Assembly: GCA_950022655.1 (NCBI GenBank)
Contig: OX465583.1
Location: 36,173,360-36,237,359 of the forward strand
Direction of reading: 5' to 3'
DNA length: 64,000 nt
Source of the DNA: Alentia gelatinosa
Lineage: Eukaryota; Annelida; Polychaeta; Phyllodocida; Polynoidae
The notes under the pieces were generated by a model, which was given only the letters and a program-made list of their open reading frames with translations, was not told the origin of the DNA and searched no databases. Of the stretch, positions 44,001-53,942 are shown piece by piece. Both the position numbers and the translations under genes were made by a program. Position 1 is the stretch's first letter. Each line of letters begins with the position of its first letter.

Positions 44001-47000
44001 AATTGTCATTTCAAGGTAGCATCGGTTGGGGTCAGAAGTGTTATTAGCCACGTTTTCTAAATCAACGCGATTTGTTATCGAGGGAAGCACCAGTTATTTG
44101 ACTCAAATACTAGTCTTTCCGGCCTATTGTCTGTTCCAGCCTCTGGGCGCAACCAGCCTCTCTGCTTTTCTGGCCTTTTGTCTGTTTTCCCCGGTCCCCG
44201 CAAGCGTTCATAGCATTTTGCATGAACAATCTAAGCAATGCTCCACATTTTGCACAACACTATGGACATCTGTTCTATTTTATAAATTGTGCAACCAACC
44301 CAACCCGACTGCCTGATAATTATTTGTTATATTGACATTATTGACAAGTTATGAGCAGGGTAGGTATTTATTTTGGCATTCACGAATAATGTGTATGCTG
44401 AAATGTATGTGTGTGTTTGTCGCTTTTTAATTGAATATCACTTTCAAATTACCTATTTTAAAAAATATTGAAAAGGTTCTACAGTCATTATTCACGTAGT
44501 TGTCACTTGAAATGGATTTGGGGCATGACAAGCCAATAGCGACTGAGGGCCAGAAGAGGTACCTGGTACCTTCGACTCACCTGTTGAAGTCCATTGAGTT
44601 TTAAGTCGGAGGAACGTAAACACTCCTCGCCAGTCCATACTTGACCACAGATAGAGATTCCCACAACTGTTAAAATAAGAAATAATTTATCTTAAGGATG
44701 TGTTTCTCTCTCTCTCTTTTTTTTAGTAAAGATATAATATCATTTGAATAAATCAACGTATCATCATTATAATTCATTATAGACTTACTAGATTTACAGC
44801 CAAGGCATGATTGAACCTCAACCCAGTGTCTTTCGTTGTGAACATCAGATAAGTCACCGAACAATGGTTCCTTCTTCAACTGTCGAGGTGATAATATGAC
44901 CTAAAACGAACAAATAAACCAATAAATATATATAAACCCTAAAATTAACCATAGTAAATTCTCGGAGTTTTATAATGTAACCAAAACTAAATATATCGCT
45001 TTACAATTACAATTTAAATACAATGTATAATTTAATTCATTCATATCCACTTTTTTGGCTGAAATACATTTGCATTTCTTGTCTTATTATAATCCTTATG
45101 ATATATCAAGGTTTAAACGTTATTCATTTTGATGTCATTTAATGAATTATGATAACAAGGATCAAGTATTGGAGTATTTGCGGTGGAAGATCTTACTTCT
45201 GTTTTATAAGACATCCGTAGTAGAGACCATAGTTCTTCATATGATATGGCTCAATAAAGGAACTATTGAGTAACAGGTCGTCGACATTTCAAGACATATG
45301 TACATCACATCAACATATTTTACTTTAAGTTTAATGAAGCTATTTGTTTGTTCAATGTTTATTAACAAGTACACTACTAATAGTTACACTGACACTATGA
45401 TAGCAAGGTTAAAGCCTGTGTTCCACTGGGCCGACAATGCCAGAAGGTTGTCAAACATGCTTATAGTGAACAAAACACCGGCCCGGTCACCGCCGGCGGG
45501 TAACCTGGGCAGGTAACTGGCGAAAGCTAAAATAGACCTATGTCACACTCGCGCCATATTGACGGCCTCCGGAGGATGTCTCTCCGCCAGGCGTCTCGAA
45601 ACAGGAAGGGGAACGGTTACTCCGGCGGAAGTTGCACCACCGGGATCCATAGGGGAGCCGAGCCCGGGCCGAAGCGGCCACCCACGGTCGACGACTTGAG
45701 GGGCGCGGCCGAAGTGGGAGGGAGCTCACGAGGAGAAACCCTGGGGAGAGGAGGCCCGCCCCGCCTCCGAGAGATGGCCGTGGAGGGGCGACCGGGTGCC
45801 GGCAGAGAGGGGCCACAGAGGTGATCCGGCCACGAGGGGAGGACCTTGGGGGGTGGGCCCGAAGGGCAGTGCGGCATCAGCAGGGGGGGAGGCCCGCCTG
45901 TGGCCGGCGGCCCCATGGCAGGGCTGGCCATGGGGCCCCCGTGAGCTGGAAAAGAAAGAAGAGCCGGACGAGTCCCTACGAGGGGCGAGCGCGGGAAGCA
46001 GAGAGAGGGAGGAGGATCGGGGGGGTGGCCCGAGCCCCCGGGCCAGGCGGGTTCCAGGGGGCGGCAATGGCCGTCCGTCCCATCGTCATGCCCGGTAAGT
46101 ACGACGGGACCACAGACTTAGAAGAGTATATGTCGCACTTTCTCCTGTGCCGGGCCGCTAACGGGTGGACGGAAGCACAGGCGGGGACCTTTCTAGGGGT
46201 CAGCCTCACGGGGCTGGCCCGGCATGTACTCTCCGGTATCAACCCGGGCAGCCCGGGGGGATTCTCTCTCTTGTCGGACGCATTGTTTCGGAGGTTCCAA
46301 CCCCGGAACCAATGTGAAACGTATAAGGCCCTCCTGAGGAACCGGGGGAGGAGCGAGACGGAGGGGCTCCAGATTTACAGGGAGGAGACCTGGCGCCTCA
46401 CCCGTTTGGCCTACCCCGAGGCAGATGGCACGATGGTGGACTCGTTGTGTCGGGATCGGTTTATCAAGGGCCTGGGGGACTCCGCCCTAAGGCATTGGAT
46501 CTTCCAAAGTAAGCCCCACACCATGGAAGAAGCCGTGTCCATGGCCCTCGAGGCGGAGGCCTATCTCAAGACGGATCGTGAGGCCGCGGGCAAGGTGAGG
46601 GCCGCAGGCATGTCCATGGCGGAGGAACTCCGAGGCCTCCGGCAGGAACTGGCCGCCCTGAAAACGGAGGTATCCTGCACCACCGGAACGCCACGGGGGA
46701 GGAGGTGCTACTGGTGTGGGGAAGAGGGCCACATCAAGGTGAACTGCCCCCAACTCCAGCGGCCGTCGGAGACCCCCGTGAGGGACGAGGGTGCCAGCGG
46801 GCAGGGAAACGAGGGACCCCTGGCATGGAAGAGCCAGGGGTCTGGCTCGGGACGGAGGGGGTCGGAGGAAGGCAGGAGATCGGGGGACCCGGGATGGTGG
46901 TGATGGGACGGTTGGGGAGGAAGCCCGTCCAGTTACTCATCGATACGGGGGCGACCGTCAGCCTACTCTCGACCAAGTGGTGGGACGAGAACGGGGGAGA

Positions 47001-50000
47001 GAAGCAGCTGGGAGAGGCCCCCCGACCCGTCTCCTGCGCGGACGGCCGGCCTCTGGTGGTAAGGGCCAGAGAGCCTTTGCCCTGGAATGGCTGGTAGCAG
47101 ATATCGGGAACGAGGCCATCCTGGGGGCCGACTTCCTCCGACAGCACCACGGGCGGAGTGGATGGTAGGTCGCGCCCTCGTGGACCCGTCGGGGGGAACG
47201 TGCCCCGTATGCCTACTCAACCCGGGGGCAGAGGCCGTGGTGGTGAGGCAGGGGGCCAGTGAAGCAGCCCCCTCTGCGGCTGGTGCCGCACCGGAGGGAG
47301 ACGGTCAGCGTGGAGGGAGACAAAAATGCTATCCGCCGGAGTGATCGAACCCTCGGTAAGCCCTTGGGCGTCTCTGGTCGTACTCGTTAAGAAGAAGGTC
47401 GGGAGCGTCCGCTTTTGCGTTGACTATAGGTGGGTGAACGCCGTGACAGTCAAGGATCCACAAGGATCCACATATTTCAGCACTCTGGATCTCGTGTCAG
47501 GGTACTGGCAGGTGGAGGTGGAGGAGGACGACCGCCCGAAGACGGCCATCTCCACCAACCGGGGTCTCTATCGGTATAGGGTTATGCCCTTCGGACTGTG
47601 TAACGCTCCGGGGACGTTTGAGCGTCCGATGGAGGTTGCCCTCAAGGGACTCCAGTGGACCGCCTGCCTAGTCTACCTCGACGACATAATTGTGTTTTCA
47701 AAAACCTTTGACGAGCACTTGGATCGACTACAGCAGGTGCTGGAGCGCATGCGGGTGGCTGGCCTCCCCGCATGCGCTTGCGGAAATGTAGTTTCGCGCA
47801 GCGATCCGTTAAGTTCCTCGGACATATCGTCTCCGGAGCGGGCGTACAGACAGACCCGGAGAAGATCGAGGCCGTGGGGACCTGGCCCTCTCTGCGCACA
47901 GTGGGAGAGGTGCGCAGCTTCCTGGGACTGGCCGGCTATTACAGGGCCTTCGTGGAGGGGTTCGCCACCATAGCTAAGGCCCTCTCCCAGTTGGTGGAGA
48001 AGGGCCGGGCCTTCCGTTGGTCTCCGGCGTGCCAGGAGGCCTTCCTCCAGCTGAAGGGGAGCCTGACGTCCGCCCCCATACTGGGCTACCCCCGGGCGGA
48101 GGGCAGGCTCATCCTAGATACGGACGCCAGTGACTTCGGGGTCAGGGCTGTCCTCTCGCAGGTGCAGGAAGGCCAGGACCGGGTGTTGTGTTATGCCAGC
48201 CGGACCCTAAACAAAGCGGAGAGGGCATAGTGTATGACCCGCCGAGAACTGCTAGCTTTAATCTTCTCCCTACAAAAGTTTAGGCATTACTTGGTGGGCC
48301 GCCCAGTTCTTGTAAGGACGGACCACGCGGCCCTCCGCTGGCTGATGGGAATACGCGATCCGGAGGGCCAGATGGCCCGCTGGCTCCAAATTATCGGCTG
48401 CTATGACCTCGAGATCCAACATCGAGCGGGGAGGCTGCACGGCAACGCCGATGGTCTCTCATGGGTACCGTGCCGGCAGTGTGGCTGGGATGAACACGAG
48501 CGCTGCGCCGCAATCACGAGGTCGGCGGGGGGGGCACCGGAGGGCCGCGCCTCCTCCGAGGGAACCTCCGGAGCCATTGCCGGGGGGAAATGCGGAGGAA
48601 TGGGAGGCCGCCCAGCGGAATGACCTGGTGGGCTCCTGGTGGGCTCAGAGGGAGAGGCTGGTCCTGCTGGGGGGACTCTTGGGTCAGTGGTGGCACACCC
48701 CGTGGGGCCCTAAGTCCTTCCAGATGGCGGTACCCCCGGAGACCGGGGGTCCTGAGCGATCTCCATGGCACCCCCCTTATGGGACACCTCGGGCGAGGCC
48801 GTACGCTCCACCGCTGTCAAGACCGGTTCTACTGGCCGGGGTTCCGGAGGGACGTGGTGGCTTTTTGCGCCCGATGCGTCGCGTGCCTCTGGAGGAAGCC
48901 CCCGCCCGCTCCGCACCGGGCCAAGATGGGACACTTCGGCACGCAGATGCCATTGGAGAGGGTGGCACTTGACATCATGGGCCCCCTCCCCCGCACCCCG
49001 CGGGGTCACCGGTATATCCTGGTGGTGGTAGACTATTTTACCAAATGGGCGGAGAGGGTCGCCCTGCCCAACCAGGAAGCGGTGACGGTCGCCAGGCCAT
49101 TCGTGGAGACTTTTGTATGCCGGCTTGGTCCCCCGGTTGTCCTTAACTCCGACCAAGGGAGGAATTTCCAGTCGGAGGTGTTCCGGAATGTGGTATCCCT
49201 ATTGGGGATTAAACAAACTCGGACCTGCGCCTTCCGTCCCCAGAGCGACGGGCTTGTCGAAAGGGCAAATCGGACTCTGGAGGGCCTGCTGGCCACCATG
49301 GTGGCCGGAGACCAGGGGGACTGGGACCTACACCTGCCTCTGGCCATGAGCGCGTACCGTTCCTCCGTCAACTCCTCCACGGGCGTCTCTTCGAATGCAA
49401 TGATGCTGGGCCGAGAAACGAGCGCCCCCTTGTCGCTCCTCTACCCCCTGAAGGGTTGGGAGGGGGAGACGGGGGAAGACTACGTGGCTCAACTCCAGGA
49501 GAGGATGGAACGCGCCCACCTCCTGGCCGACCAGAACTCGGGGAAGGCGGTGGCACGTCATCGGAGGAACCATGACTTACGGGCGAGTCAGCAGACAATC
49601 TCTGTGGGAGCGGAGGTATACTACTTTTACCCCTTGCGTGGAGAGTAATGCAACACATCGGCGGTCCGATTTACGAGATAGCGGAGGGCACGAAGAGACG
49701 GATAGTACACCACGACGCTCTCAAGGTGGTGCCTGCGTCCTCAAACGAGGAAGGTGGGAGCTGCCACCTGGTAAGGAGGATCGTAAACGAAACCCTGTCA
49801 ACAAAGATGGACGGCCAGACTTACAGATACGGCTATGATTCCCGGTGGGGCCACTCCCCGGGCACGTCCTGGTCGGGAGATCAACGCCGTTTCCCCGCCC
49901 GGGACCAGAGAACAGGTGGCAGGTGGGGGACCAAGAGGAAGAGGCTGGGGAGGTGGCGGCGGAGACGCCGACAACAAGCTGGCCCGCGTACTCCCCTGGC

Positions 50001-51869
50001 GTCTGCTAGGAGAGTGCGATCGGTCATGATCTCGAGGGATCGCGAGGTTCCGCAAGAAAACAACGGAAGGGAACATCCGCTTGGTGAGGCAGATGCTACC
50101 GCAGCAATGGCCACACCTGAGCGCAAACATGTTTGTCCGGACTGTGGCGTGTCTTTTGCCCGCAGCGACGGCCTAAACGGCACAGAGAAAACACCCATGA
50201 GGAGTGGGGACTAGGGTGGGTGTGCCCTGACTGTGGTATGCGGTTCAGAGTCTCCAGAAAGAATGACTATATTCGACATCTGAGTCGTCATAGCCACCAT
50301 TGGTCCCGGCACCGGGATGAGATACCGGCCGCCAGCCGCCTACATTTCAGGGGCCCGACTGATGGGGAGGAGGAGGATGACAAACCTAATCCAGCGAAGG
50401 CGATCGGGGGTGAGGAGGCGGGAGACGGTGAGGTGGCGTCCACCAGCGCGGAGACTCCTACCAAAAAGAAAAAGCCGAGGAGCAGGAAGGCTGGAGACGG
50501 TGATCGGAGGGTGGTAGAGAGAAGGACAGAACCATCCCCTGCCCGCAGTGAGGCCTCGGAGGAGGGCAGTCCCCGGCCCTTACCAACCACGGTATCTCGG
50601 TGGAGGAGCCTGACATACTCGAGGCGTCCAGGGCTCGAATCGTCCCGGGCCGGTATGACGTGGAATTTCACCCCTTCCCATAGGAATTTTAACATGAGTA
50701 AGGGGTACATATAACCTATAACCGTACCAGATATGGAGAAGAACGGCCATGCCGTTCCAAAGATATCTGCATTTGAATTTTTCATTCCCTCTGTGCGTTT
50801 GCTTTGGTCGCTGTTCTTTTTCACTCCCTCCGTAGTGCGGCGGGGTTTCGGCTGTTCTTTCTGTCCCCCCCCCCCCCCCCCCCGGAGAAACTGCCCGGTT
50901 CATGGACGCCTTGAGCCCGGGACGATTCGAGCCCTGGACGCCTTGAGCCTTTCTGTGGACGCCTTGAGCCTACCCTGTGGACGCCTTGAGCCTACCCCAT
51001 TTTGGTTTCCTTGAGCATCTACATGTAAAAAACTTTGAAGAGTGTACTTATACTGGTTTATAATCATATATATACAACCCTAACCCTTACCCAACCCTTT
51101 TCTAACCCTAACCCGTTATTCAGAACTAAAATGAGGTAGGCTCAAGGCGTCCACGGGGTAGGCTCAAGGCGTCCACGTTTTCGCGCTGACAGGAGGCTCA
51201 AATGGTAAAAGGCTCAAGGTGTCCAATTCCCCACTGGCCACCAGAGCAGTATTTGCTATGACAAAATTCAAACGCTGTTATCTTCGGAACGGCGTGGCCG
51301 ATTTTCTTCATATTTGATACGATTATAGGTTATATATACCTTACTCGTGTAAAAATTTCATTGCATAATGGGTGAAAACCTTCTATACACGTAACCAACG
51401 AGAGGGTAGACCCTCTCGCTTACAGCAGCTCCACAGTGGCACCAACAGCGAGACCCAATTTACTAGTGAAACGGTCACTGCCACTGTTGGTGCCGCTCCT
51501 TTCCCGAGTGCCGTTCACGCTTGACTGCACCTTCTAATGAAACGCACACTGCCGCTGTGCTGCCACTGTTTGAAACAACGAGACTTATCTCTTCTAGTGA
51601 AACAGCCCTATGTTTGACACCAGCTGGGTAAAAATAAACAGACTCACAGGCTTAACGCATCCGCTGGGGCACACGATAGACCGCTCATCACTTGCACATG
51701 GAGCCGTCCCGTTCAGCCTGCAGAGTGATGGAGAGAAATCAACTTCACCTCCATCTCTGTCATCGCCACTGGAAGACTTCAAATTTGGATTCTTGGACTT
51801 ATTACTATGCACATTGTCTTTTTCCTCTGTTTCCTGTAACAGATCCAACGGATTTAACATTGTGTCCAT
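40911..51869 (-). CDS. FAM169: FAM169-family protein (SLAP75-like), complete (6 coding exons)
   Basis: Exons are 51869-51648, 44900-44789, 44666-44581, 43247-43073, 41976-41797 and 41047-40911: 303 residues plus stop. All have GT/AG borders and consistent phases (0,1,0,1,1). Family blocks: RDRLVVYVLTQVMF and DVTFLC (about 145-170), WINGEAAAFYTLKPKGS (about 182-200), MVDLVYVRSAFRRRGLALAL (about 214-233) and LAKYLEV..DHVWEVSW (about 260-280). Vertebrate FAM169A is associated with nuclear lamins; FAM169B is short, like this protein. RRRGLA (225-230) has the R-x-x-G-x-A form of acetyl-CoA-binding GNAT motifs, so an acetyltransferase-like fold is plausible but unproven. Intron 1 (6.7 kb) contains the gypsy relic. 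Paralogue (A or B) not resolved. Confidence 0.85.
41797..41976 (-). CDS. FAM169: FAM169-like exon 5, GNAT-like motif
   Basis: YQMPMVDLVYVRSAFRRRGL then ALALVTDVL. Donor GTCTGT at CAGG|GTCTGT was chosen because it restores frame with exon 6; reading on would hit a stop 12 codons later. Confidence 0.85.
42322..42433. repeat. Imperfect inverted repeat in FAM169 intron
   Basis: GTACATTATTATATACCTGT near 42326 pairs with GGTATAAAATGACGTAC near 42432; inner GCCAGTATG / ATACCGGC and TACCAAC / GTATTGGTA words. Probable small MITE. Confidence 0.55.
42721..42844. mobile_element. MITE: 124-bp near-perfect hairpin in FAM169 intron 4
   Basis: Left arm TACCTTACTGGTACATACTC onward is answered by the reverse complement ending GAGTATGTACCAGTAAGGTA; arms of about 55 bp include TTTCTTTTGATA and ATATTCCAC; the centre is CTCCGCGAG. 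No coding capacity. Confidence 0.88.
43073..43247 (-). CDS. FAM169: FAM169-like exon 4
   Basis: VESYRDRLVVYVLTQ, DVTFLC and KIMWINGEAAAFYTLKPK; the best-conserved exon. Donor GTGGTA. Confidence 0.88.
43260..44580. other. FAM169 intron 3, nothing recognised
   Basis: 1.3 kb; the plus-strand ORF at 44026 has no family features. Confidence 0.5.
44581..44666 (-). CDS. FAM169: FAM169-like exon 3
   Basis: VGISICGQVWTGEECLRS to LNGLQQ; aligns to the family segment before the VVLYVL block. Confidence 0.75.
44789..44900 (-). CDS. FAM169: FAM169-like exon 2
   Basis: VILSPRQLKKEPLFGDL to SCLGCKS; phase 0 in, phase 1 out at GTAAGT. Confidence 0.75.
44901..45539. other. Left part of FAM169 intron 1
   Basis: AT-rich until about 45420, where GC-rich retroelement sequence begins. 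No LTR-like copy of anything beyond 50.7 kb was found here. Confidence 0.5.
45821..46903 (+). CDS. Gypsy gag-like ORF with CCHC knuckle
   Basis: 360 codons; the likely start is Met at 46067 (GGCAATGGCC). A capsid-like region follows KYDGTTDLEEYMSHF, then a helical stretch (MAEELRGLRQELAALK). The zinc knuckle CYWCGEEGHIKVNC (C-x2-C-x4-H-x4-C) is near 46706-46747. It packages element RNA. Intact as an ORF. The first 80 codons are Arg/Gly-rich and likely 5' untranslated sequence. Confidence 0.8.
   Translation: MIRPRGEDLGGWARRAVRHQQGGRPACGRRPHGRAGHGAPVSWKRKKSRTSPYEGRAREAERGRRIGGVARAPGPGGFQGAAMAVRPIVMPGKYDGTTDLEEYMSHFLLCRAANGWTEAQAGTFLGVSLTGLARHVLSGINPGSPGGFSLLSDALFRRFQPRNQCETYKALLRNRGRSETEGLQIYREETWRLTRLAYPEADGTMVDSLCRDRFIKGLGDSALRHWIFQSKPHTMEEAVSMALEAEAYLKTDREAAGKVRAAGMSMAEELRGLRQELAALKTEVSCTTGTPRGRRCYWCGEEGHIKVNCPQLQRPSETPVRDEGASGQGNEGPLAWKSQGSGSGRRGSEEGRRSGDPGWW
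46885..47168 (+). pseudogene. Gypsy protease, frameshifted
   Basis: An aspartic protease motif LLIDTGATVSLLS is near 46933-46971 in one frame; the family block VADIGNEAILGADFL is near 47094-47138 in another frame. One frameshift lies around 47060. Confidence 0.75.
47326..48230 (+). pseudogene. Gypsy reverse transcriptase and start of RNase H, frameshifted
   Basis: First frame: MLSAGVIEPSVSPWASLVVL, FCVDYR, STLDLVSGYWQV, PFGLCNAP and YLDDIIVF (catalytic Asp pair at about 47679). The frame shifts near 47770 into KCSFAQRSVKFLGHIVS...AGYYRAFVEGF and RNase H LDTDASDFG. Between VKDPQ and GSTYFST about 13 usual residues are missing; AAGGATCCAC is duplicated there. TAG ends the frame at 48230. Confidence 0.85.
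48231..48623 (+). pseudogene. Gypsy RNase H, downstream half
   Basis: Same frame after the stop: MTRRELLALIFSLQKFRHYL, RTDHAALRWLMG and HRAGRLHGNADGLS, all RNase H blocks. The stop replaces a usual residue just before MTRRE. Confidence 0.82.
48590..49648 (+). CDS. Gypsy integrase ORF
   Basis: HHCC zinc-binding region (GHLGRGRTLHR...CARCVAC) then the DDE core: VALDIMGPLP, VLNSDQGRNF and SDGLVERANRTLEGLL. It inserts element cDNA. The C-terminal module continues in another frame after 49640 (GGPIYEI, VHHDALKV). Confidence 0.85.
   Translation: MRRNGRPPSGMTWWAPGGLRGRGWSCWGDSWVSGGTPRGALSPSRWRYPRRPGVLSDLHGTPLMGHLGRGRTLHRCQDRFYWPGFRRDVVAFCARCVACLWRKPPPAPHRAKMGHFGTQMPLERVALDIMGPLPRTPRGHRYILVVVDYFTKWAERVALPNQEAVTVARPFVETFVCRLGPPVVLNSDQGRNFQSEVFRNVVSLLGIKQTRTCAFRPQSDGLVERANRTLEGLLATMVAGDQGDWDLHLPLAMSAYRSSVNSSTGVSSNAMMLGRETSAPLSLLYPLKGWEGETGEDYVAQLQERMERAHLLADQNSGKAVARHRRNHDLRASQQTISVGAEVYYFYPLRGE
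49648..50214 (+). pseudogene. Integrase C-terminus and first zinc finger, shifted frame
   Basis: Starts GGPIYEIAEGTKRRIVHHDA, the usual integrase tail module, then low-complexity Arg/Gly sequence, then CPDCGVSFARSDGL, the first half of a C2H2 finger. The frame shifts before its histidines, which appear in the next ORF. Confidence 0.65.
50133..50714 (+). CDS. C2H2 zinc-finger ORF at the 3' end of the gypsy relic
   Basis: 193 codons. Opens with the second half of one finger (KRHRENTH) and a full finger CPDCGMRFRVSRKNDYIRHL with SRH, then a charged tail (PTKKKKPRSRK). Together with the preceding ORF it forms a two-finger protein split by a frameshift. Uncommon in gypsy elements. A 29-bp stretch at 50622-50650 is shared with element W1. 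Confidence 0.65.
   Translation: MSGLWRVFCPQRRPKRHRENTHEEWGLGWVCPDCGMRFRVSRKNDYIRHLSRHSHHWSRHRDEIPAASRLHFRGPTDGEEEDDKPNPAKAIGGEEAGDGEVASTSAETPTKKKKPRSRKAGDGDRRVVERRTEPSPARSEASEEGSPRPLPTTVSRWRSLTYSRRPGLESSRAGMTWNFTPSHRNFNMSKGYI
50855..50883. repeat. Poly-C run
   Basis: About 18 consecutive C adjacent to W1 copy 2. Confidence 0.9.
50897..51226 (-). mobile_element. Word-array element W1, copy 2 (reverse)
   Basis: Reverse orientation of copy 1: GGACGCCTTGAGCC words at the left, GGCTCAAGGCGTCC at the right, and CCCTAACCC-type repeats at about 51070-51115. Confidence 0.78.
51227..51647. repeat. Inverted repeats upstream of FAM169 exon 1 donor
   Basis: GAGAGGGTAGACCCTCTC palindrome near 51402-51419 and AGTGGCACCAACAGCG / CACTGTTGGTGCCGCT inverted pair near 51435-51500. 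Probably a further word-array element. Confidence 0.45.
51648..51869 (-). CDS. FAM169: FAM169-like exon 1
   Basis: 74 codons from MDTMLNPLDL to CVKP, donor GTGAGT. Hydrophilic, Ser/Asp/Lys-rich. An in-frame TAA 18 bp upstream fixes this as the first Met. Its link to exon 2 rests on matching phase and strand. Confidence 0.7.
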
Positions 51870-52734
51870 CGTATTTGGACGGCATTACGCAACAAAATAA
51901 AGGAAAATACATCCATGTCGAAGCAGACGACGCAAAACAACTGGACCCTCTAGGGTACCGTAAATAAAGAGGCGTCGAAACCAACGGGAATCAGCTACAG
52001 CTTCCGTTGAGGAATGCCCGGATGATAACCAACCTTGACCTAAGATGGCGGCGTAGGGAGATAACCATACAGAAACTGGAAATTCAAGCTCACCTATGTA
52101 CAAATCCATGATTTAAACTGTTAGTTTGATAGTTTACATGATGTTGACAACGGTAGGTGATCATGTTTAACACACTGTTAGCGTTTATCAATGCATGATT
52201 TCTTCAGGAAAAGTTATTTAGTTGTATACTATGATTGTGAAAGAAAGTTTTGTCCTAACCGCCGAAGAAGTACAATTTGATTCGGCGCCAATAATAACAA
52301 ACACTGAAACTGTACTCTGTAATAGAAGTGGGTCCAAATTACTAGGTCCAATAATTATTCCTTTAGGAAATGTTAAAGCAATGTTTAAGGATGTTTTAGA
52401 AATTAGATCGATCCAAATAACTCAGTTGAGTTTCTGCTGCCTCACTCAGTCACTGGCGGCACTACAGAGTCAGTGGCACTAGTAGTGCCAGTGGTACCGT
52501 ACGGAACCCTCAATAAATAGCTATACACCAAACAGACCAAACCAAAATATACATAAACCAAGCATTCGAAGAAAACATAGACTGCCTAAAACAAACAGCA
52601 AAAAGAGCCAAGTCAATAGAACAACACATAATAGACATGGAAAACCAAAACAAAGGACAACCTGGACAAAGCCAAACAAAAACAACCAAAAAAACAAATC
52701 GATGAGCCCAACAAACCCCGAACGACAGAGGTTA
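51870..52734. promoter_or_regulatory. FAM169 upstream region
   Basis: AAGATGGCGGCG at 52041-52052 is a good YY1 consensus, often found just downstream of transcription starts, about 175 bp from the FAM169 ATG. Otherwise AT-rich; 52510-52710 is A/C-rich low complexity whose minus-strand ORF is spurious. Confidence 0.35.
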
Positions 52735-53607
52735 ATGGTCGTCCTGACCCTTTTCCGCCGTGACCCGGTTTTTCGCGCAAAATTGTGGTCGTCGTGACCG
52801 GAGGTGCTAGTCGCCGTGACCCTTTGATCGCCGGGAAGACCTGACTCTAACCCTAACCCTAACCAATCCTGCATCAATGACCAACAAATTGGGAAATGAA
52901 CCCAAAAAAAATAAAAAATTAATCATGATAGATCTATCTGTCAAAATTTGCCCTCAGAATTAACTATCAGAATTAACAAAATACCCCAAAATACTCATAA
53001 TATCTATTGAATGAATACAAGTAAAAACAGCCTGAGGTAATATCGGCCCGCCCGCCCCCCGGCGCCTCCCCACCAAGAACCCGGGAGAGAGGCATCGGTG
53101 TGCGGGTGGGCTGTTGTCGGTCTTCCATACCCAACAACGACTTGGCAAGTCATAACTCTGTGAATATTCGAATAAGTAACCTAGAAGCGCCAGGTGAAGA
53201 CTAATAAAATGCTTAAGACATGAGGAAAACGATCAGCAAGTTTATATTTAGATTCATGATGGGGAATATATGTTTATTTGCCGTTCCGCGTTCCGCCGCG
53301 AATGTCGGGCAGATATTACTCCGGACCGTTTCTACCTGCTACCTATTGAATAGCTAATATTAAAGAGGGTCCCACAGGGGGGTCCGATTTCCCAATTTCC
53401 CCAAAAGTAATAGCACATTTCCCTAAAAGTATTTTCGAAATTTCCCCATTTCCCCAAAAGTATTTTCGAAATTTCCCTGTAAAATGCAGAAGGGTCACCA
53501 TGACCAGTCCTGGGTCACCACAACCAGGACACAGGGTCACCACGACCAGGAAGTAGGGTCATGGTGACTCTGGGTCACGGCGGAAAAGGGTCACGAGGTC
53601 TAATCAC
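52735..53607. mobile_element. Third word-array element (GTCGTGACC ends)
   Basis: Left: GGTCGTCCTGACCC, CCGCCGTGACCC, GGTCGTCGTGACC, GTCGCCGTGACCC; right: inverse words GGGTCACCATGACC, GGGTCACCACGACC, GGGTCACGGCGG. CCCTAACCCTAACC follows the left array at 52848-52864. The two arrays are 0.6 kb apart and inverted. Confidence 0.65.
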
Positions 53608-53942
53608 CCCACAGGTTTGACTGAAAAACATACAACCCCCAAAAACAACCAACAACAAAACACTAACAGCAACCAAAAAACAAACGAAAACCAAACCAAT
53701 AAAAAAAATACAAAAACAAAGCAGCACAGCTCACGGAGACACCACGTCCAAGCTTGCGTGACCTGGAAACCCTTGAAACTGGACGAGAGAATTAAAGAAA
53801 AAAAAGAAGCTAGATCTAGTATCACTATCAGACGATTCCGAATAGACCTTGTCCGAAGGCTGGATTCGCGTATTATCTACGTAATGCCTGCATCCGAGAA
53901 CCCACCTGGCAACGTTTTTTTTATCATTGCTTTATGAGGGAA

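Larger units (their letters stand above)
45540..50714 (+). mobile_element. Degenerate Ty3/gypsy retrotransposon, no LTRs found
   Basis: Order gag - protease - reverse transcriptase - RNase H - integrase - zinc-finger ORF, as in Ty3/gypsy apart from the last. It is GC-rich against AT-rich surroundings. At least four frameshifts and one internal stop (TAG at 48228) break the pol frame. I see no LTR pair between 44.9-45.5 and 50.7-51.6 kb; the ends are therefore approximate. It lies in FAM169 intron 1, antisense to that gene. Confidence 0.88.

Noticed and set aside
44026..44316. 96-codon plus-strand ORF in a FAM169 intron
   Set aside because: No family similarity, atypical composition, no splice or start support.
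45540..46098. Several GC-rich ORFs on both strands at the gypsy 5' end
   Set aside because: Arg/Gly/Pro-rich in all frames from base composition; only the frame with the CCHC knuckle has family features.
51070..51115. Interstitial telomere from a chromosome fusion
   Set aside because: The same repeats sit at the same place in three copies of element W1, so they travel with the element.
52521..52877. 118-codon hydrophobic ORF on the minus strand (also 53604-53825)
   Set aside because: The hydrophobic stretch reads antisense through A/C-rich low-complexity DNA (CAAAAC words), which gives Leu/Phe/Val runs by chance.
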